Made by a program: the position numbers and the translations under genes. DNA of 64,000 bases, from NCBI RefSeq assembly GCF_023534745.1, contig NZ_JAMHJQ010000005.1, positions 387,889 through 451,888 of the forward strand. Direction: 5' to 3'. Below, in pieces: positions 27,190 to 35,227 of this stretch (the stretch's first letter is position 1; each line of letters starts with the position of its first letter). The DNA comes from Streptomyces sp. 35G-GA-8 (GTDB taxonomy: Bacteria; Actinomycetota; Actinomycetes; Streptomycetales; Streptomycetaceae). The notes under the pieces were generated by a model. That model saw nothing but the letters and a program-made list of their open reading frames with translations. It ran no database searches and was not told where the DNA came from.

Positions 27190-28059
27190 ATGGACATATC
27201 TTGGTGGGGATTCGCCGCGCTCGCCGCGGCGGCGGCGCTCGTCGGCTTCTCGAAGACCGCGGTGAGCGGCGCGAATACGGTCAGCCTGGCCGTATTCGCC
27301 GCCGTGCTGCCCGCGCGGGAGTCGACGGGCGTGCTGCTGCCGATACTGATAGTCGGTGATGTGGTGGCGGTCCTCACCTACCGGCGCCATGCCCACTGGC
27401 CGACCCTGTGGCGGCTGTTTCCCGCGGTCGCCGCGGGGGTGGCGGCGGGTACGGTCTTTCTCCTCTGGGCCGATGACGCCGCCGTCCGCACCTCGATCGG
27501 CGCGATCCTGCTGCTGATGGCGGGTGTCACGATCTGGCGTCGGCGCGGCGGCGCGGACAGCGCGAAGGAGAAGGAGAACGAGAAGGAGAACGAGGAGGAG
27601 AAGACCGAGGGGATACCGGAGGAGCACGCCGGGGCGGAAGGAGCCGGGGGAACGGAAGCGGCGGAAGTGGCCGCCGGGGAAGGCGGCGCGCAGACGTCGT
27701 CAGCCGGCCGCGTCAAGGCACGTTCGTACGGGGTGCTCGGCGGATTCACCACCATGGTCGCCAACGCGGGCGGCCCCGTCATGTCGCTCTATCTGCTCTC
27801 CGCCGGTTTCCGCAAGCTCGGGTTCCTGGGCACCTCCGCGTGGTTCTTCCTGATCGTCAACACCTCCAAGCTGCCCTTCAGCGTGGGACTCGGACTGATC
27901 GACGGCCCTTCCCTGCTGCTGGACGCCGCCCTGGTGCTCTTCGTCTTCCCGGGCGCTCTGATCGGCAAGGCGTGTGTGGACCGGATCGACCAACGGCTCT
28001 TCGAGCGGCTGGTGATCGGTGCGACCGTCCTCGGCGGTCTTCAGCTTCTGCTGCGCTGA
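27190..28059 (+). CDS. TauE/SafE-family sulfite/anion exporter with a long charged loop
   Basis: 289 residues. The first half has the TauE signature (GFSKTAVSGANTVSLAVFAAVLP) and the second half repeats the pattern (GFTTMVANAGGPVMSLYLL). Between them is a charged cytoplasmic insert of about 60 residues, beginning KEKENEKENEEEKTEG and followed by Gly/Ala/Glu-rich sequence, which is longer than usual. The family exports sulfite or sulfonates. The start is uncertain (27151 also possible). It lies 65 nt after the MFS gene, so it may belong with the sulfur-linked enzyme upstream. Confidence 0.8.
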   Translation: MDISWWGFAALAAAAALVGFSKTAVSGANTVSLAVFAAVLPARESTGVLLPILIVGDVVAVLTYRRHAHWPTLWRLFPAVAAGVAAGTVFLLWADDAAVRTSIGAILLLMAGVTIWRRRGGADSAKEKENEKENEEEKTEGIPEEHAGAEGAGGTEAAEVAAGEGGAQTSSAGRVKARSYGVLGGFTTMVANAGGPVMSLYLLSAGFRKLGFLGTSAWFFLIVNTSKLPFSVGLGLIDGPSLLLDAALVLFVFPGALIGKACVDRIDQRLFERLVIGATVLGGLQLLLR

Positions 28060-28127
28060 ACCCGTTCCGGAATCCCGCGCCTCTGCGCCGCGACGCTGTT
28101 CCGATATGTGTGGTTTACGGTGCCTTC

Positions 28128-29264
28128 ATGGACGCGGATCACGAAGGTCGGCCACGCTCCGGCGGTGCGCACGGCAGACATCGGACCCCGGGCGAGCGCT
28201 GGTCCGCCTTCACCGCCTCGCCCTTCCTCCCCGCGATCGTCCTCACCTTCATCCTCGCCGCGGCCGCCGGGCTCTTCGCGGGTTCCTACACGTACAACAT
28301 GGCGAACCCGACGCCCCATCGGATCCCCGCCGCCGCGGTGGGGCCCACCGGCACGGCAACCGCCACCGCCTTCGTGGACGGCATGGAGAAGGCCCTCAAC
28401 GGATCGCTCGAACTCCGTCGGTTCCCGAGCGACGCGGCGGCGCGGCGCGGAGTCGAGGAACAGGAGGTCTTCGCGATTCTGACGTTCCGTACGGACCGCG
28501 TCGATTTCGCGGTGGCCGGCGCGGCCGGTGCCTCCGTGGCGCAGCTGCTCACGGAGACCGCCCTGCCCGTGGCCAAGGCTGCCGGGGTCCCCGTACGGAT
28601 CAGCGACATCAAGCCGCTCCAGAAGGGGGATCCGCGCGGGCTCGCGCTCTTCTATGTCTCGCTCGCCGCCGTGGTCGTGGGGCTCGTGGGGGCGATTCAG
28701 CTGAATGTCCAGGCGAGCGGGTTGAACCCCGGGGAACGGATCGCCTTCACCCTCGCGTACGCACTGCTCGGCGCCTTCGCGATCGCCTCGGTGGTGGACT
28801 GGTGGCTCGGCGCGCTCCGTCTTCCGTTCGTGGAGTCCTGGCTGATCCTGGCGCTCACCATGTTCACGTCCGGGATGGTCTTCACCATGTTCAACACCCT
28901 CATGGGCCGATGGGCGATGCTGCCGACCTGGGGGCTGTTGGTGCTGCTGGGCAACCCCTCCTCCGGCGGGGCCGTCTCCTGGCCGCTGCTGCCCTCCGTG
29001 CTGGGGCACATCGGACGGTGGCTGCCACCGGGCGCCTCGATCAACGCCAACCACACGGCGGTGTATTTCGGCGGAGCCCAGCATGTGTTCCCCTTCGCCG
29101 TGCTGGCGGGCTGGGCGCTCGTGTCCATCGCCGTGTTCTGGATCTGGCGCGGTCGGCACCCCGGCGGCCGGGAGCACAATCCGGCGCACGCCGGCGCGGA
29201 CCCTGGCTCGGGTACAGGTACGGGAGCACGTGCGGGAACGGGATCGGGTGCGAGCGCGGTGTGA
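28128..29264 (+). CDS. Membrane protein related to ABC-2/YhgE-type permeases
   Basis: 378 residues. After a charged N-terminus comes one helix (FLPAIVLTFILAAAAGLFAG), then a 130-residue extracytoplasmic domain with SYTYNMANPTPHRIPAAAVG, then five helices (for example LALFYVSLAAVVVGLVGAIQ). The one-plus-five topology fits ABC-2-type/YhgE permeases that act in export of lipids or proteins. No ATPase gene is adjacent. The C-terminal 40 residues are Gly/Thr/Ala-rich low complexity. Confidence 0.7.
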   Translation: MDADHEGRPRSGGAHGRHRTPGERWSAFTASPFLPAIVLTFILAAAAGLFAGSYTYNMANPTPHRIPAAAVGPTGTATATAFVDGMEKALNGSLELRRFPSDAAARRGVEEQEVFAILTFRTDRVDFAVAGAAGASVAQLLTETALPVAKAAGVPVRISDIKPLQKGDPRGLALFYVSLAAVVVGLVGAIQLNVQASGLNPGERIAFTLAYALLGAFAIASVVDWWLGALRLPFVESWLILALTMFTSGMVFTMFNTLMGRWAMLPTWGLLVLLGNPSSGGAVSWPLLPSVLGHIGRWLPPGASINANHTAVYFGGAQHVFPFAVLAGWALVSIAVFWIWRGRHPGGREHNPAHAGADPGSGTGTGARAGTGSGASAV

Positions 29265-29297
29265 ACGCGCCCTCGGGGGGCTCGTACCCTGAGCGCC

Positions 29298-30995
29298 ATG
29301 AACGCAGGGGGTCCCGAACGACGGGTCATCGACGGACGGTTCGAGCTGCTCGACCGGCTCGGCAGTGGCGGCATGGGCATGGTGTGGCGCGCCCGTGACC
29401 TGGCGCTCCACCGCGAGGTGGCGCTCAAGGAGGTACGCCCCCCCGATCCGGCCATGCTCGCGGCCGATCCGGCGGCCGCCAGGACGCTCCGCGAGCGGGT
29501 GCTGCGGGAGGCCCGCGCGCTGGCCAGGATCGACCATCCGAACGTGGTCACGATCCATCACATCGTGGACGCCGCCGAGGTGGCCCATCCCTGGATCGTC
29601 ATGGAGCTGGTGCCGGGAGCGTCGCTTCAGGACCGGCTCGCGCACGGGCCGTTGTCCCCCGGCGAGACCGCGCGAATCGGACGCGGCGTGCTGGCGGCGC
29701 TGCGCGCGGCGCACGCGGCCGGGATCCACCACCGGGATGTGAAGCCCGCCAATGTGCTGCTGCGCGCCGACGGCCGACCGGTGCTCACGGACTTCGGTAT
29801 CGCGGCGCTGCGCGAGTCCAGCGGGCTGACGGCCACCGGTGAACTCATCGGCTCCCCCGACTACATCGCCCCTGAGCGCATTCGCGGTGACGAGGGCGAT
29901 CCCGCCTCCGATCTGTGGTCGCTGGGCATGCTGATGTATGTCGCGGTCGAGGGCCGCCATCCGCTGCGGCGGGCCACCACGCTCGCCACCCTGGCGGCGG
30001 TGCTCGACGAGGAGATTCCCCCGCCGGTGCGGGCCGGTCGGCTCGCCCCCGTACTGGTGGCGTTGTTGACCCGGGATACGGGCGCCCGGCCGGACGCGGC
30101 CGGACTGGACCGTATGCTCGCCGCTGTCCCGCAGGAGCCGCCGCGGCCCGAGGGGACGGGACGGCCGGAGCGGGACGGTCCGCGGGGCGGCCTCGCCGTC
30201 GGACCGGTGGACACCGTGACGCTCGTCGACCGGTCCCCCACGCCGCCGTCACCGCCCGTACCGCCGTCACCGTACGCGTACGTGCCGCCCGCACCCCTGC
30301 CGGCCGGAAGGGGACGCCTCGGCCGCGGGGTGTCGGTCGCCGCCACCGTCGTCGCGGTGAGCCTCGCCGGTGTACTGATCTGGACGCTGGTGCCGTGGCC
30401 CGGCGACTCCCGCACCGACGGGGACTCCGCGGGCGGCGACCGGTCCGTGACCGGCGCCCCCGCGCCCTCCGCACCACTGCGGACCCCGACCGGCTCAGTG
30501 TCCCCGTCGGCTTCCCCATCGACGTCTCCCGAGGGGTCACCGGACTCCCTGCTCTCGCCGTCGGCCATCAGGAACGTGATCGCCGGGCTGAAACCCGTGA
30601 TGGGCGGTACGGACGTCAACAGGTTCGTCGTGTACGACGATTACGCCTCCGCCGAGGCCCCGGTCCCGGACGACAAGCGGCTGTACGACACGTTCCAGTA
30701 CCGGGACGGCGAGGCCACCCGGCAGGGCGCGGGCGGCACTCTCATCGCAGGCAAGCGGACGGTGGACCTCACCTCGTTCGACTGGGACGCGCTGCCCGGT
30801 CTGCTCCGTACCGCCGAGAAGGACCTCGGCGTCGACAAACCGACAAACCGCTATGTGATCGTGGACCCCGCGTGGGTCTTCGCCGACGACCAGCCCGTCC
30901 TGCTGGTCTATGTGATGGACGACTACGGCGCCGCCTATCTGGCCGCGAGCAGATCCGGCAAGGTACTGGACACCGTTCCCCGGGAAGGCGGCTGA
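29298..30995 (+). CDS. Transmembrane Ser/Thr protein kinase (PknB type)
   Basis: 565 residues. The Hanks kinase domain is at 14-275: glycine loop LGSGGMGMVW, Lys44, catalytic HRD at 145-147 with KPAN, DFG at 165-167 and APE at 191-193, all intact. A Pro-rich linker (PTPPSPPVPPSP) leads to one membrane helix at about 345-365. The outside part, about 200 residues, has a Ser/Pro stalk and a small folded domain of no recognised family; no PASTA repeats are present. It is likely a receptor kinase that senses an extracellular or wall cue. Confidence 0.9.
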   Translation: MNAGGPERRVIDGRFELLDRLGSGGMGMVWRARDLALHREVALKEVRPPDPAMLAADPAAARTLRERVLREARALARIDHPNVVTIHHIVDAAEVAHPWIVMELVPGASLQDRLAHGPLSPGETARIGRGVLAALRAAHAAGIHHRDVKPANVLLRADGRPVLTDFGIAALRESSGLTATGELIGSPDYIAPERIRGDEGDPASDLWSLGMLMYVAVEGRHPLRRATTLATLAAVLDEEIPPPVRAGRLAPVLVALLTRDTGARPDAAGLDRMLAAVPQEPPRPEGTGRPERDGPRGGLAVGPVDTVTLVDRSPTPPSPPVPPSPYAYVPPAPLPAGRGRLGRGVSVAATVVAVSLAGVLIWTLVPWPGDSRTDGDSAGGDRSVTGAPAPSAPLRTPTGSVSPSASPSTSPEGSPDSLLSPSAIRNVIAGLKPVMGGTDVNRFVVYDDYASAEAPVPDDKRLYDTFQYRDGEATRQGAGGTLIAGKRTVDLTSFDWDALPGLLRTAEKDLGVDKPTNRYVIVDPAWVFADDQPVLLVYVMDDYGAAYLAASRSGKVLDTVPREGG

Positions 30996-31085
30996 CACCG
31001 TGGCGTACGGTCGCGCTCTCCACCCGCGGCGGGGAAGCGGCGCCGGGCCTGACAGAGTAGGGGCACCGATCGGGGGCAGCAGGTA

Positions 31086-31916
31086 GTGACAGCAGAGAGT
31101 GACACGAGTCGGGGCGAGGGTGGAGTGAGCGGTGTGGAGCGGGACAAGATTGATTCACAGACGGTGGCCGGAGCTCCTTGCTGGGTGACGCTGCTCTCCC
31201 GTGAACTGCCCGCCGCTCAGGCCTTCTACAGCGATGTGCTGGGCTGGACGTACCGGCCGGCGGGGCTGGGGGACGACTTCTGTGTCGCCCTTTCCGACGG
31301 GATGCCGGTCGCGGGCATCGGCGCGCTGGCGGCCTCGCTCCAGGTCGCCGTCTCCTGGACGCCGTACTTCGCGGTGGCCGATGTGGACGAGGCCGCGGCC
31401 CGGATCAGGGAGCGCGGCGCGACCGTCGCGGTGGGTCCGCTGGCCTTCCACTCGGGCCGGGCCGCGCTGGCCACGGACCCCGACGGCGCGGCGTTCGGTA
31501 TCTGGGAGGGCGCGGTGCGCTCCGACTGGACCGTGGGGCGCGGCAGCGCCCCGGCCTGGCTGGAGTTGCGCACCCGCGACACCGACCACGCGGCCCGGTT
31601 CTACAGCCAGGTCCTCGGCTGGGCACCGGAGACCGAGGGCGGGTTCACCCTCGTACGCGAACACGATCACGCGGTGCTGCGGCAGGACGAGCATGTGGTC
31701 GCCAAGATCCGCGGCGGCGCCGTGCAGGCCACGCCCGACCCGCGGATCCGGCCGCGCTGGCATGTGTACTTCCGGGTGCCGGAGGTGTCCGGCTCGGTGC
31801 GGGCGGCGCTCAACGGCGGAGGCGCGCTGCTCTCGCCGCCGGACACGTCGCGGGCCCCGGCCGAGGCGACGCTGCGCGATCCGGACGGCGCGCTGTTCAC
31901 CGTGACGTCGGGCTGA
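31086..31916 (+). CDS. Two-domain VOC protein, paralogue of 4041-4814
   Basis: 276 residues. The body shares long identical runs with the first VOC protein, such as RIRERGATVAVGPL and IRPRWHVYFRV, so the two are clear paralogues. It has two VOC domains and the extra 20-residue N-terminus may be partly untranslated, since later starts exist. It follows the kinase by 90 nt. Function is unknown beyond the VOC fold. Confidence 0.8.
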   Translation: MTAESDTSRGEGGVSGVERDKIDSQTVAGAPCWVTLLSRELPAAQAFYSDVLGWTYRPAGLGDDFCVALSDGMPVAGIGALAASLQVAVSWTPYFAVADVDEAAARIRERGATVAVGPLAFHSGRAALATDPDGAAFGIWEGAVRSDWTVGRGSAPAWLELRTRDTDHAARFYSQVLGWAPETEGGFTLVREHDHAVLRQDEHVVAKIRGGAVQATPDPRIRPRWHVYFRVPEVSGSVRAALNGGGALLSPPDTSRAPAEATLRDPDGALFTVTSG

Positions 31917-31947
31917 CGCCCCTACGGGCGCGGGCCGGGCGCCGAGT

Positions 31948-31986
31948 GCGTCCGGTCAGGCGGCATCGGGGCGTCCGGTCAGGCGG
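31948..31986. repeat. 16-bp direct repeat including the stop codon of the UBP gene
   Basis: GCGTCCGGTCAGGCGG occurs at 31948-31963 and 31971-31986. The second copy contains the TGA (minus strand, 31979-31981) of the UBP zinc-finger gene, so the first copy supplies a duplicate stop sequence. Confidence 0.85.
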
Positions 31987-32296
31987 GCCGGATCGGCGGA
32001 ACGCCCTCGACCTCGAAGACGACCTCGTCCTCGTAACACCACCACCAGCCCTCACCCGGCTCGTACGAACGGATGAGCGGGTGTCCGGAGGTGTTGTGGT
32101 GCGCGGTGGCGTGCTTGTTCTTGGAGGAGTCGCAGCAGCCGATGTGGCCGCAGGTCTGGCACTCCCGCAGATGCACCCAGGGGTCGCCCATGGCCACGCA
32201 CTCGGTGCAGCTGTCCGGACTGTCCGGAGTCACCGGCTCCACATCCGCGAGATGACTGCAGATGAACCCGCTCACGCCCTCTCCGCTGTTCGTCAT
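31979..32296 (-). CDS. UBP-type zinc-finger protein
   Basis: 105 residues that are almost entirely one ZnF_UBP domain: a CSH pair near the N-terminus, CTEC, CQTCGHIGCCDSSKNKHATAHHN and SGHPLI. This gives the full set of Cys/His ligands. In eukaryotes the domain binds the ubiquitin C-terminus. Bacteria keep it as a small stand-alone protein of unknown role, common in actinomycetes. The ATG at 32296 is chosen because the longer frame has no start near the domain. It is head to head with the lipoprotein gene, with 209 nt between. Confidence 0.88.
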   Translation of the reverse strand: MTNSGEGVSGFICSHLADVEPVTPDSPDSCTECVAMGDPWVHLRECQTCGHIGCCDSSKNKHATAHHNTSGHPLIRSYEPGEGWWWCYEDEVVFEVEGVPPIRPA

Positions 32297-32505
32297 CACG
32301 CCGCCGCCCGTCCGACCGCACAGGTCACTCGCACAGCTCACTACGAGTCCGTCGTCCTTTTTCACCGTACGGCCGGTCCCTCGCCACCGCCAGCAGGAAG
32401 GGAACCGGGGCCGCGCCCTCGGCGTCTTGACAGCAGTCCGGCACGGGAGAAGCCTGGGCATTCGGTGCTCGCCGGGGGGCGAGCGGGGGGAAACGGGGCA
32501 GCAGG

Positions 32506-33456
32506 GTGAGTGATATTCGCGCGCGTATTTCGGGGCGGGCCACGGCCGCGGGTGTGGTCCTGGCTCTCGCCATACCACTGACGGCGTGCACCTCGGGGGG
32601 TGACAGCGGCGGCCCGGGGTCCCCGTCGGCGGCCGGCGGTCCCACGCCGAGCCCTACGCCGACCGTCGATCCCGCCGCGTACCGCGGCACGCTGGACACC
32701 GCGCTCGGCCCGCTCGACAAAGCGCTGCGCGCGGTCGACCGCGCGAGCGAGGGCCGCGCCCTGACTCAGGCGCTCGGTACGGCCTCCACCGCGGCCGCCA
32801 CCGCCGCGGGCGGGCTGGAGACGGCCGATACCCCCGATGACGCCGCGACCGGCAACGCCGCTCTCGCCGCCTCGCTGCGCGATCTGAGCCGGAGCCTGGC
32901 GGACGCGGGGGGCGGCGAAGGCCGCTGTGCCGTCTCACCGCGCGTCGAACTGGGCTCGGCCGACGGCCCCCGGCGTGTGAAGGAAGCGAGCACCACGCTC
33001 ACCGGCCTCGGCTACCCCGTACGGCTGAAGCTGCCCCGCACCGAGCAGCCGAAGCACCGCCGGCTCGGCAACGGCGCCCTCGTCAAGGACGCCCGTTCGG
33101 GCGGGCTGGGGCGGCTGACCGTCAAGAACGGCACGGACTCCGACGCGGTGGTCTCCCTGACCCGTGGCAAGAAGACCGCCTTCACGGTGTACATACGCAA
33201 GGGCACCAGTACGACGGTGCGCCGCGTCGGGGACGGCTCGTACACCGTGTACTTCGCCTCGGGCTCGGACTGGAGCTCCGCGAAGAAGTCCTTCACGCGG
33301 GACTGCGCCTTCGAGAAGTTCGACGACACGGCGGACTTCAGGACGGTGGAGGTCAGCGGGGGTACGCAGTACACCGTGCTGACCTTCTCGCTGGCCAAGA
33401 CGATCGGCGGCAACGCCACCACCAGCGAGGTCCCCGAGAGCGAGTTCCCGTCCTGA
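32506..33456 (+). CDS. Lipoprotein of unknown function
   Basis: 316 residues. The lipobox LTAC lies near residue 28 after a hydrophobic stretch (GVVLALAIPLTAC), followed by a Gly/Ser/Pro linker. The mature part has an Ala/Asp-rich helical domain, then a beta-rich C-terminal half (LTVKNGTDSDAVVSL, YIRKGTSTTVRRVGDGSYTVYF) that resembles a small cell-surface beta-sandwich. No enzyme motif is visible. The GTG start follows a GGGG-rich leader. It converges on the MerR gene. Confidence 0.75.
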   Translation: MSDIRARISGRATAAGVVLALAIPLTACTSGGDSGGPGSPSAAGGPTPSPTPTVDPAAYRGTLDTALGPLDKALRAVDRASEGRALTQALGTASTAAATAAGGLETADTPDDAATGNAALAASLRDLSRSLADAGGGEGRCAVSPRVELGSADGPRRVKEASTTLTGLGYPVRLKLPRTEQPKHRRLGNGALVKDARSGGLGRLTVKNGTDSDAVVSLTRGKKTAFTVYIRKGTSTTVRRVGDGSYTVYFASGSDWSSAKKSFTRDCAFEKFDDTADFRTVEVSGGTQYTVLTFSLAKTIGGNATTSEVPESEFPS

Positions 33457-33485
33457 ACCGCTCGGCCGCCCCGCACCGCGCGTCG

Positions 33486-33509
33486 GCACGTCCCTCAGCA
33501 CGTCCCTCA
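33486..33509. repeat. 12-bp tandem repeat including the stop codon of the MerR gene
   Basis: GCACGTCCCTCA occurs twice head to tail (33486-33497, 33498-33509). On the minus strand the inner copy contains the TGA at 33507-33509, and the outer copy gives a second TGA. Confidence 0.85.
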
Positions 33510-33947
33510 GCCGTCGCGCGGCCCGGCGGGCGCCGTCCATACGCGCAGCGTGGCGGCGAACTCCTCCGCCCGCGCCAGCCAGATGCGGAGATTCGCGATC
33601 CGCTCCGCGGTGGCCCGCTCGAACGCGCCCACCCGCGCCAGGAGTTCGTCCCGCTCGTCAGGGGCGGGCGGCTCCTCGGCGTCGAGCCGTTCGACGACGG
33701 CGAGCAGGGCACGCACCTCGTCCAGCGAGAAGCCCAGCGGTTCCATCCTGCGGATGACCATCAGCCGGGCCACATCGGAGTCGGTATAGAGGTGGAGACC
33801 ACCCTGTGAGCGGGCGGAGGGGGTGACGAGCCCGGCCTCCTCGTAGTGCCGGATGGTGCGCAGGGACAGTTCGGTACGCGCGGCCACTTCACTGATGCGC
33901 ATGCGGTGTCTGGAGTCCACGTATTCGGCGTCCACATATCCGATCAT
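33507..33947 (-). CDS. MerR-family transcriptional regulator, probably leaderless
   Basis: 146 residues. The winged HTH is MRISEVAARTELSLRTIRHYEEAGLVTPSARSQGGLHLYTDSDVARL, followed by a dimerisation helix (RALLAVVERLDAE). No Cys cluster for metals is present, so a small-molecule sensor is more likely. Two starts are possible: ATG 33947 and ATG 33902. The first is favoured because a TATAAA box lies 6 nt upstream of it, which would start the mRNA at the ATG. It is followed by the stop-codon repeat. Confidence 0.82.
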   Translation of the reverse strand: MIGYVDAEYVDSRHRMRISEVAARTELSLRTIRHYEEAGLVTPSARSQGGLHLYTDSDVARLMVIRRMEPLGFSLDEVRALLAVVERLDAEEPPAPDERDELLARVGAFERATAERIANLRIWLARAEEFAATLRVWTAPAGPRDG

Positions 33948-33952
33948 GACAG

Positions 33953-33965
33953 TTTTATACCTTTT
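33953..33965 (-). promoter_or_regulatory. Candidate -10 box for leaderless transcription of the MerR gene
   Basis: On the minus strand TATAAA (33959-33954) is followed after ACTGTC by the ATG at 33947. This spacing puts the transcription start at or next to the ATG. AAAAGG just upstream is the only purine run. Confidence 0.45.
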
Positions 33966-34004
33966 ACCGCATTCCTTGGGGGTCCGAGCCGCGCGCCCGC
34001 GAGG

Positions 34005-34808
34005 TCAGGGCTTGTAGACCTTCCCCGGCTCGGCGCGTCCCGGCGCCAGCAACTGGGGGACCGTGACGAACGTGTACCCGCGCTTCTTCAGCTCCTCGAT
34101 GATCCCGGGGACGGCGGGCACGGTGCCGTCGTAGATGTCGTGCAGCAGGATGATGCCGTCGCGGTCCGCCTGGTCGAGGATGCGCTTCTCGATGAGCTCG
34201 GAGTCCGTCGTCGAGTAGTCCTTGGCGGTGGCGCTCCACATGATCTGCGCGAGACCGAGCTCGCGACTCACCTTCGCGACCTCGTCGTCGGTGCGGCCCT
34301 GCGGCGGACGCATCAGCGTGGGCTCGTGGCCGGTGATCTCCGCGATGGCGTCCTGTGTACGCGCGAGTTCCTCGCGTACGGAGTCGGGGTCCTGGTCCGA
34401 CAGGATCTTGTGCGACCAGGTGTGATTGGCCACCTCATGGCCCTCGGCCGCGATACGGCGCACGAGGTCGGGGTGTTTGACGACATGGTTCTCGCCGAGC
34501 AGGAAGAACGTCGCGGGGACCTTCTCTTTCTTGAGGATGTCGAGCAGCCCGGGGGTGTGCTCGGAGGGTCCCGCGTCGAAAGTGAGGGCTATACAGCGCT
34601 CCTTCCCGCAGTCGACCGTGCCGGAAGCAACCTTCGCCCCGCTCTTGGCGTCACCTCTGGCGTCGGCGGGCGAGTTGGCGTCGTACGCGGAGCAGCCGCT
34701 CAACGCAAGGACGAGCGAGGCGACCGCCGCCAGGGCGCCCGCCGCTCGGGGACCCATCGCTCGGGGACCCGCCGCTCGGGGGCCGAGTACCGAAGTGTTT
34801 TTTCGCAT
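34005..34808 (-). CDS. CE4 polysaccharide deacetylase lipoprotein
   Basis: 267 residues. The N-terminus has three GPRA repeats (residues 9-23), then a hydrophobic stretch and the lipobox LSGC (Cys39). The NodB domain shows motif 1 as TFDAGP (76-81), with the catalytic Asp78 kept but the usual second Asp replaced by Ala79. Motif 2 is NHTWSH (128-133), and later RPPQGRTD and LLHDIYDGT supply motifs 3 and 5. It would deacetylate peptidoglycan or chitin-like GlcNAc at the cell surface. The missing metal ligand may alter activity. Confidence 0.85.
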   Translation of the reverse strand: MRKNTSVLGPRAAGPRAMGPRAAGALAAVASLVLALSGCSAYDANSPADARGDAKSGAKVASGTVDCGKERCIALTFDAGPSEHTPGLLDILKKEKVPATFFLLGENHVVKHPDLVRRIAAEGHEVANHTWSHKILSDQDPDSVREELARTQDAIAEITGHEPTLMRPPQGRTDDEVAKVSRELGLAQIMWSATAKDYSTTDSELIEKRILDQADRDGIILLHDIYDGTVPAVPGIIEELKKRGYTFVTVPQLLAPGRAEPGKVYKP

Positions 34809-35227
34809 GACAAATCCCTCTACTGATGACGGAACGGCCCCACGAGAGGCGGGGCCCGGCCGCGCGGCACTGAGCCCGCACCGGGCCTGGATGGACGTCG
34901 GCGCGCGGAGAAGCGCGCCGGGTGACGTGGGTTCGGCCGCGGGCCCGGAGGGCCCGACGCAGGGGTCGGTAACCCGGTCAGGGCACGGCCGGATGACATC
35001 ACCGCACTATACATAGCGCGTATACATGGAGTGCATAGTGGGGTGTTCTCTCACCCCCGGATATTTCGTGAAGGTGCTCGCACCCACACGACCTGCGCCA
35101 ACGTGCCCCAACCCGGCATTCCGTTCAGAGTTCAACATCAGACGTACGGGCTCCCGTCACCCGGCCTTCATCCCAGCGATCGAACATCTGACCCGCTGGG
35201 CATCACAGGCATCGGCGAGGAGCGACA
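34809..35227. other. Divergent promoter region, 419 bp
   Basis: This gap lies between the deacetylase (minus) and the PHP protein (plus). It is GC-rich except for 34995-35060, an AT-rich island with repeats described separately. No coding frame with convincing bias was seen. Confidence 0.5.
35005..35040. promoter_or_regulatory. Inverted and direct repeats in an AT-rich island
   Basis: CACTATACA (35005-35013) and TGCATAGTG (35032-35040) are inverted with one mismatch. Inside them TATACAT is directly repeated at 35009-35015 and 35021-35027, 12 bp apart. The arrangement suits a dimeric repressor over a promoter for one or both divergent genes. Confidence 0.4.
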
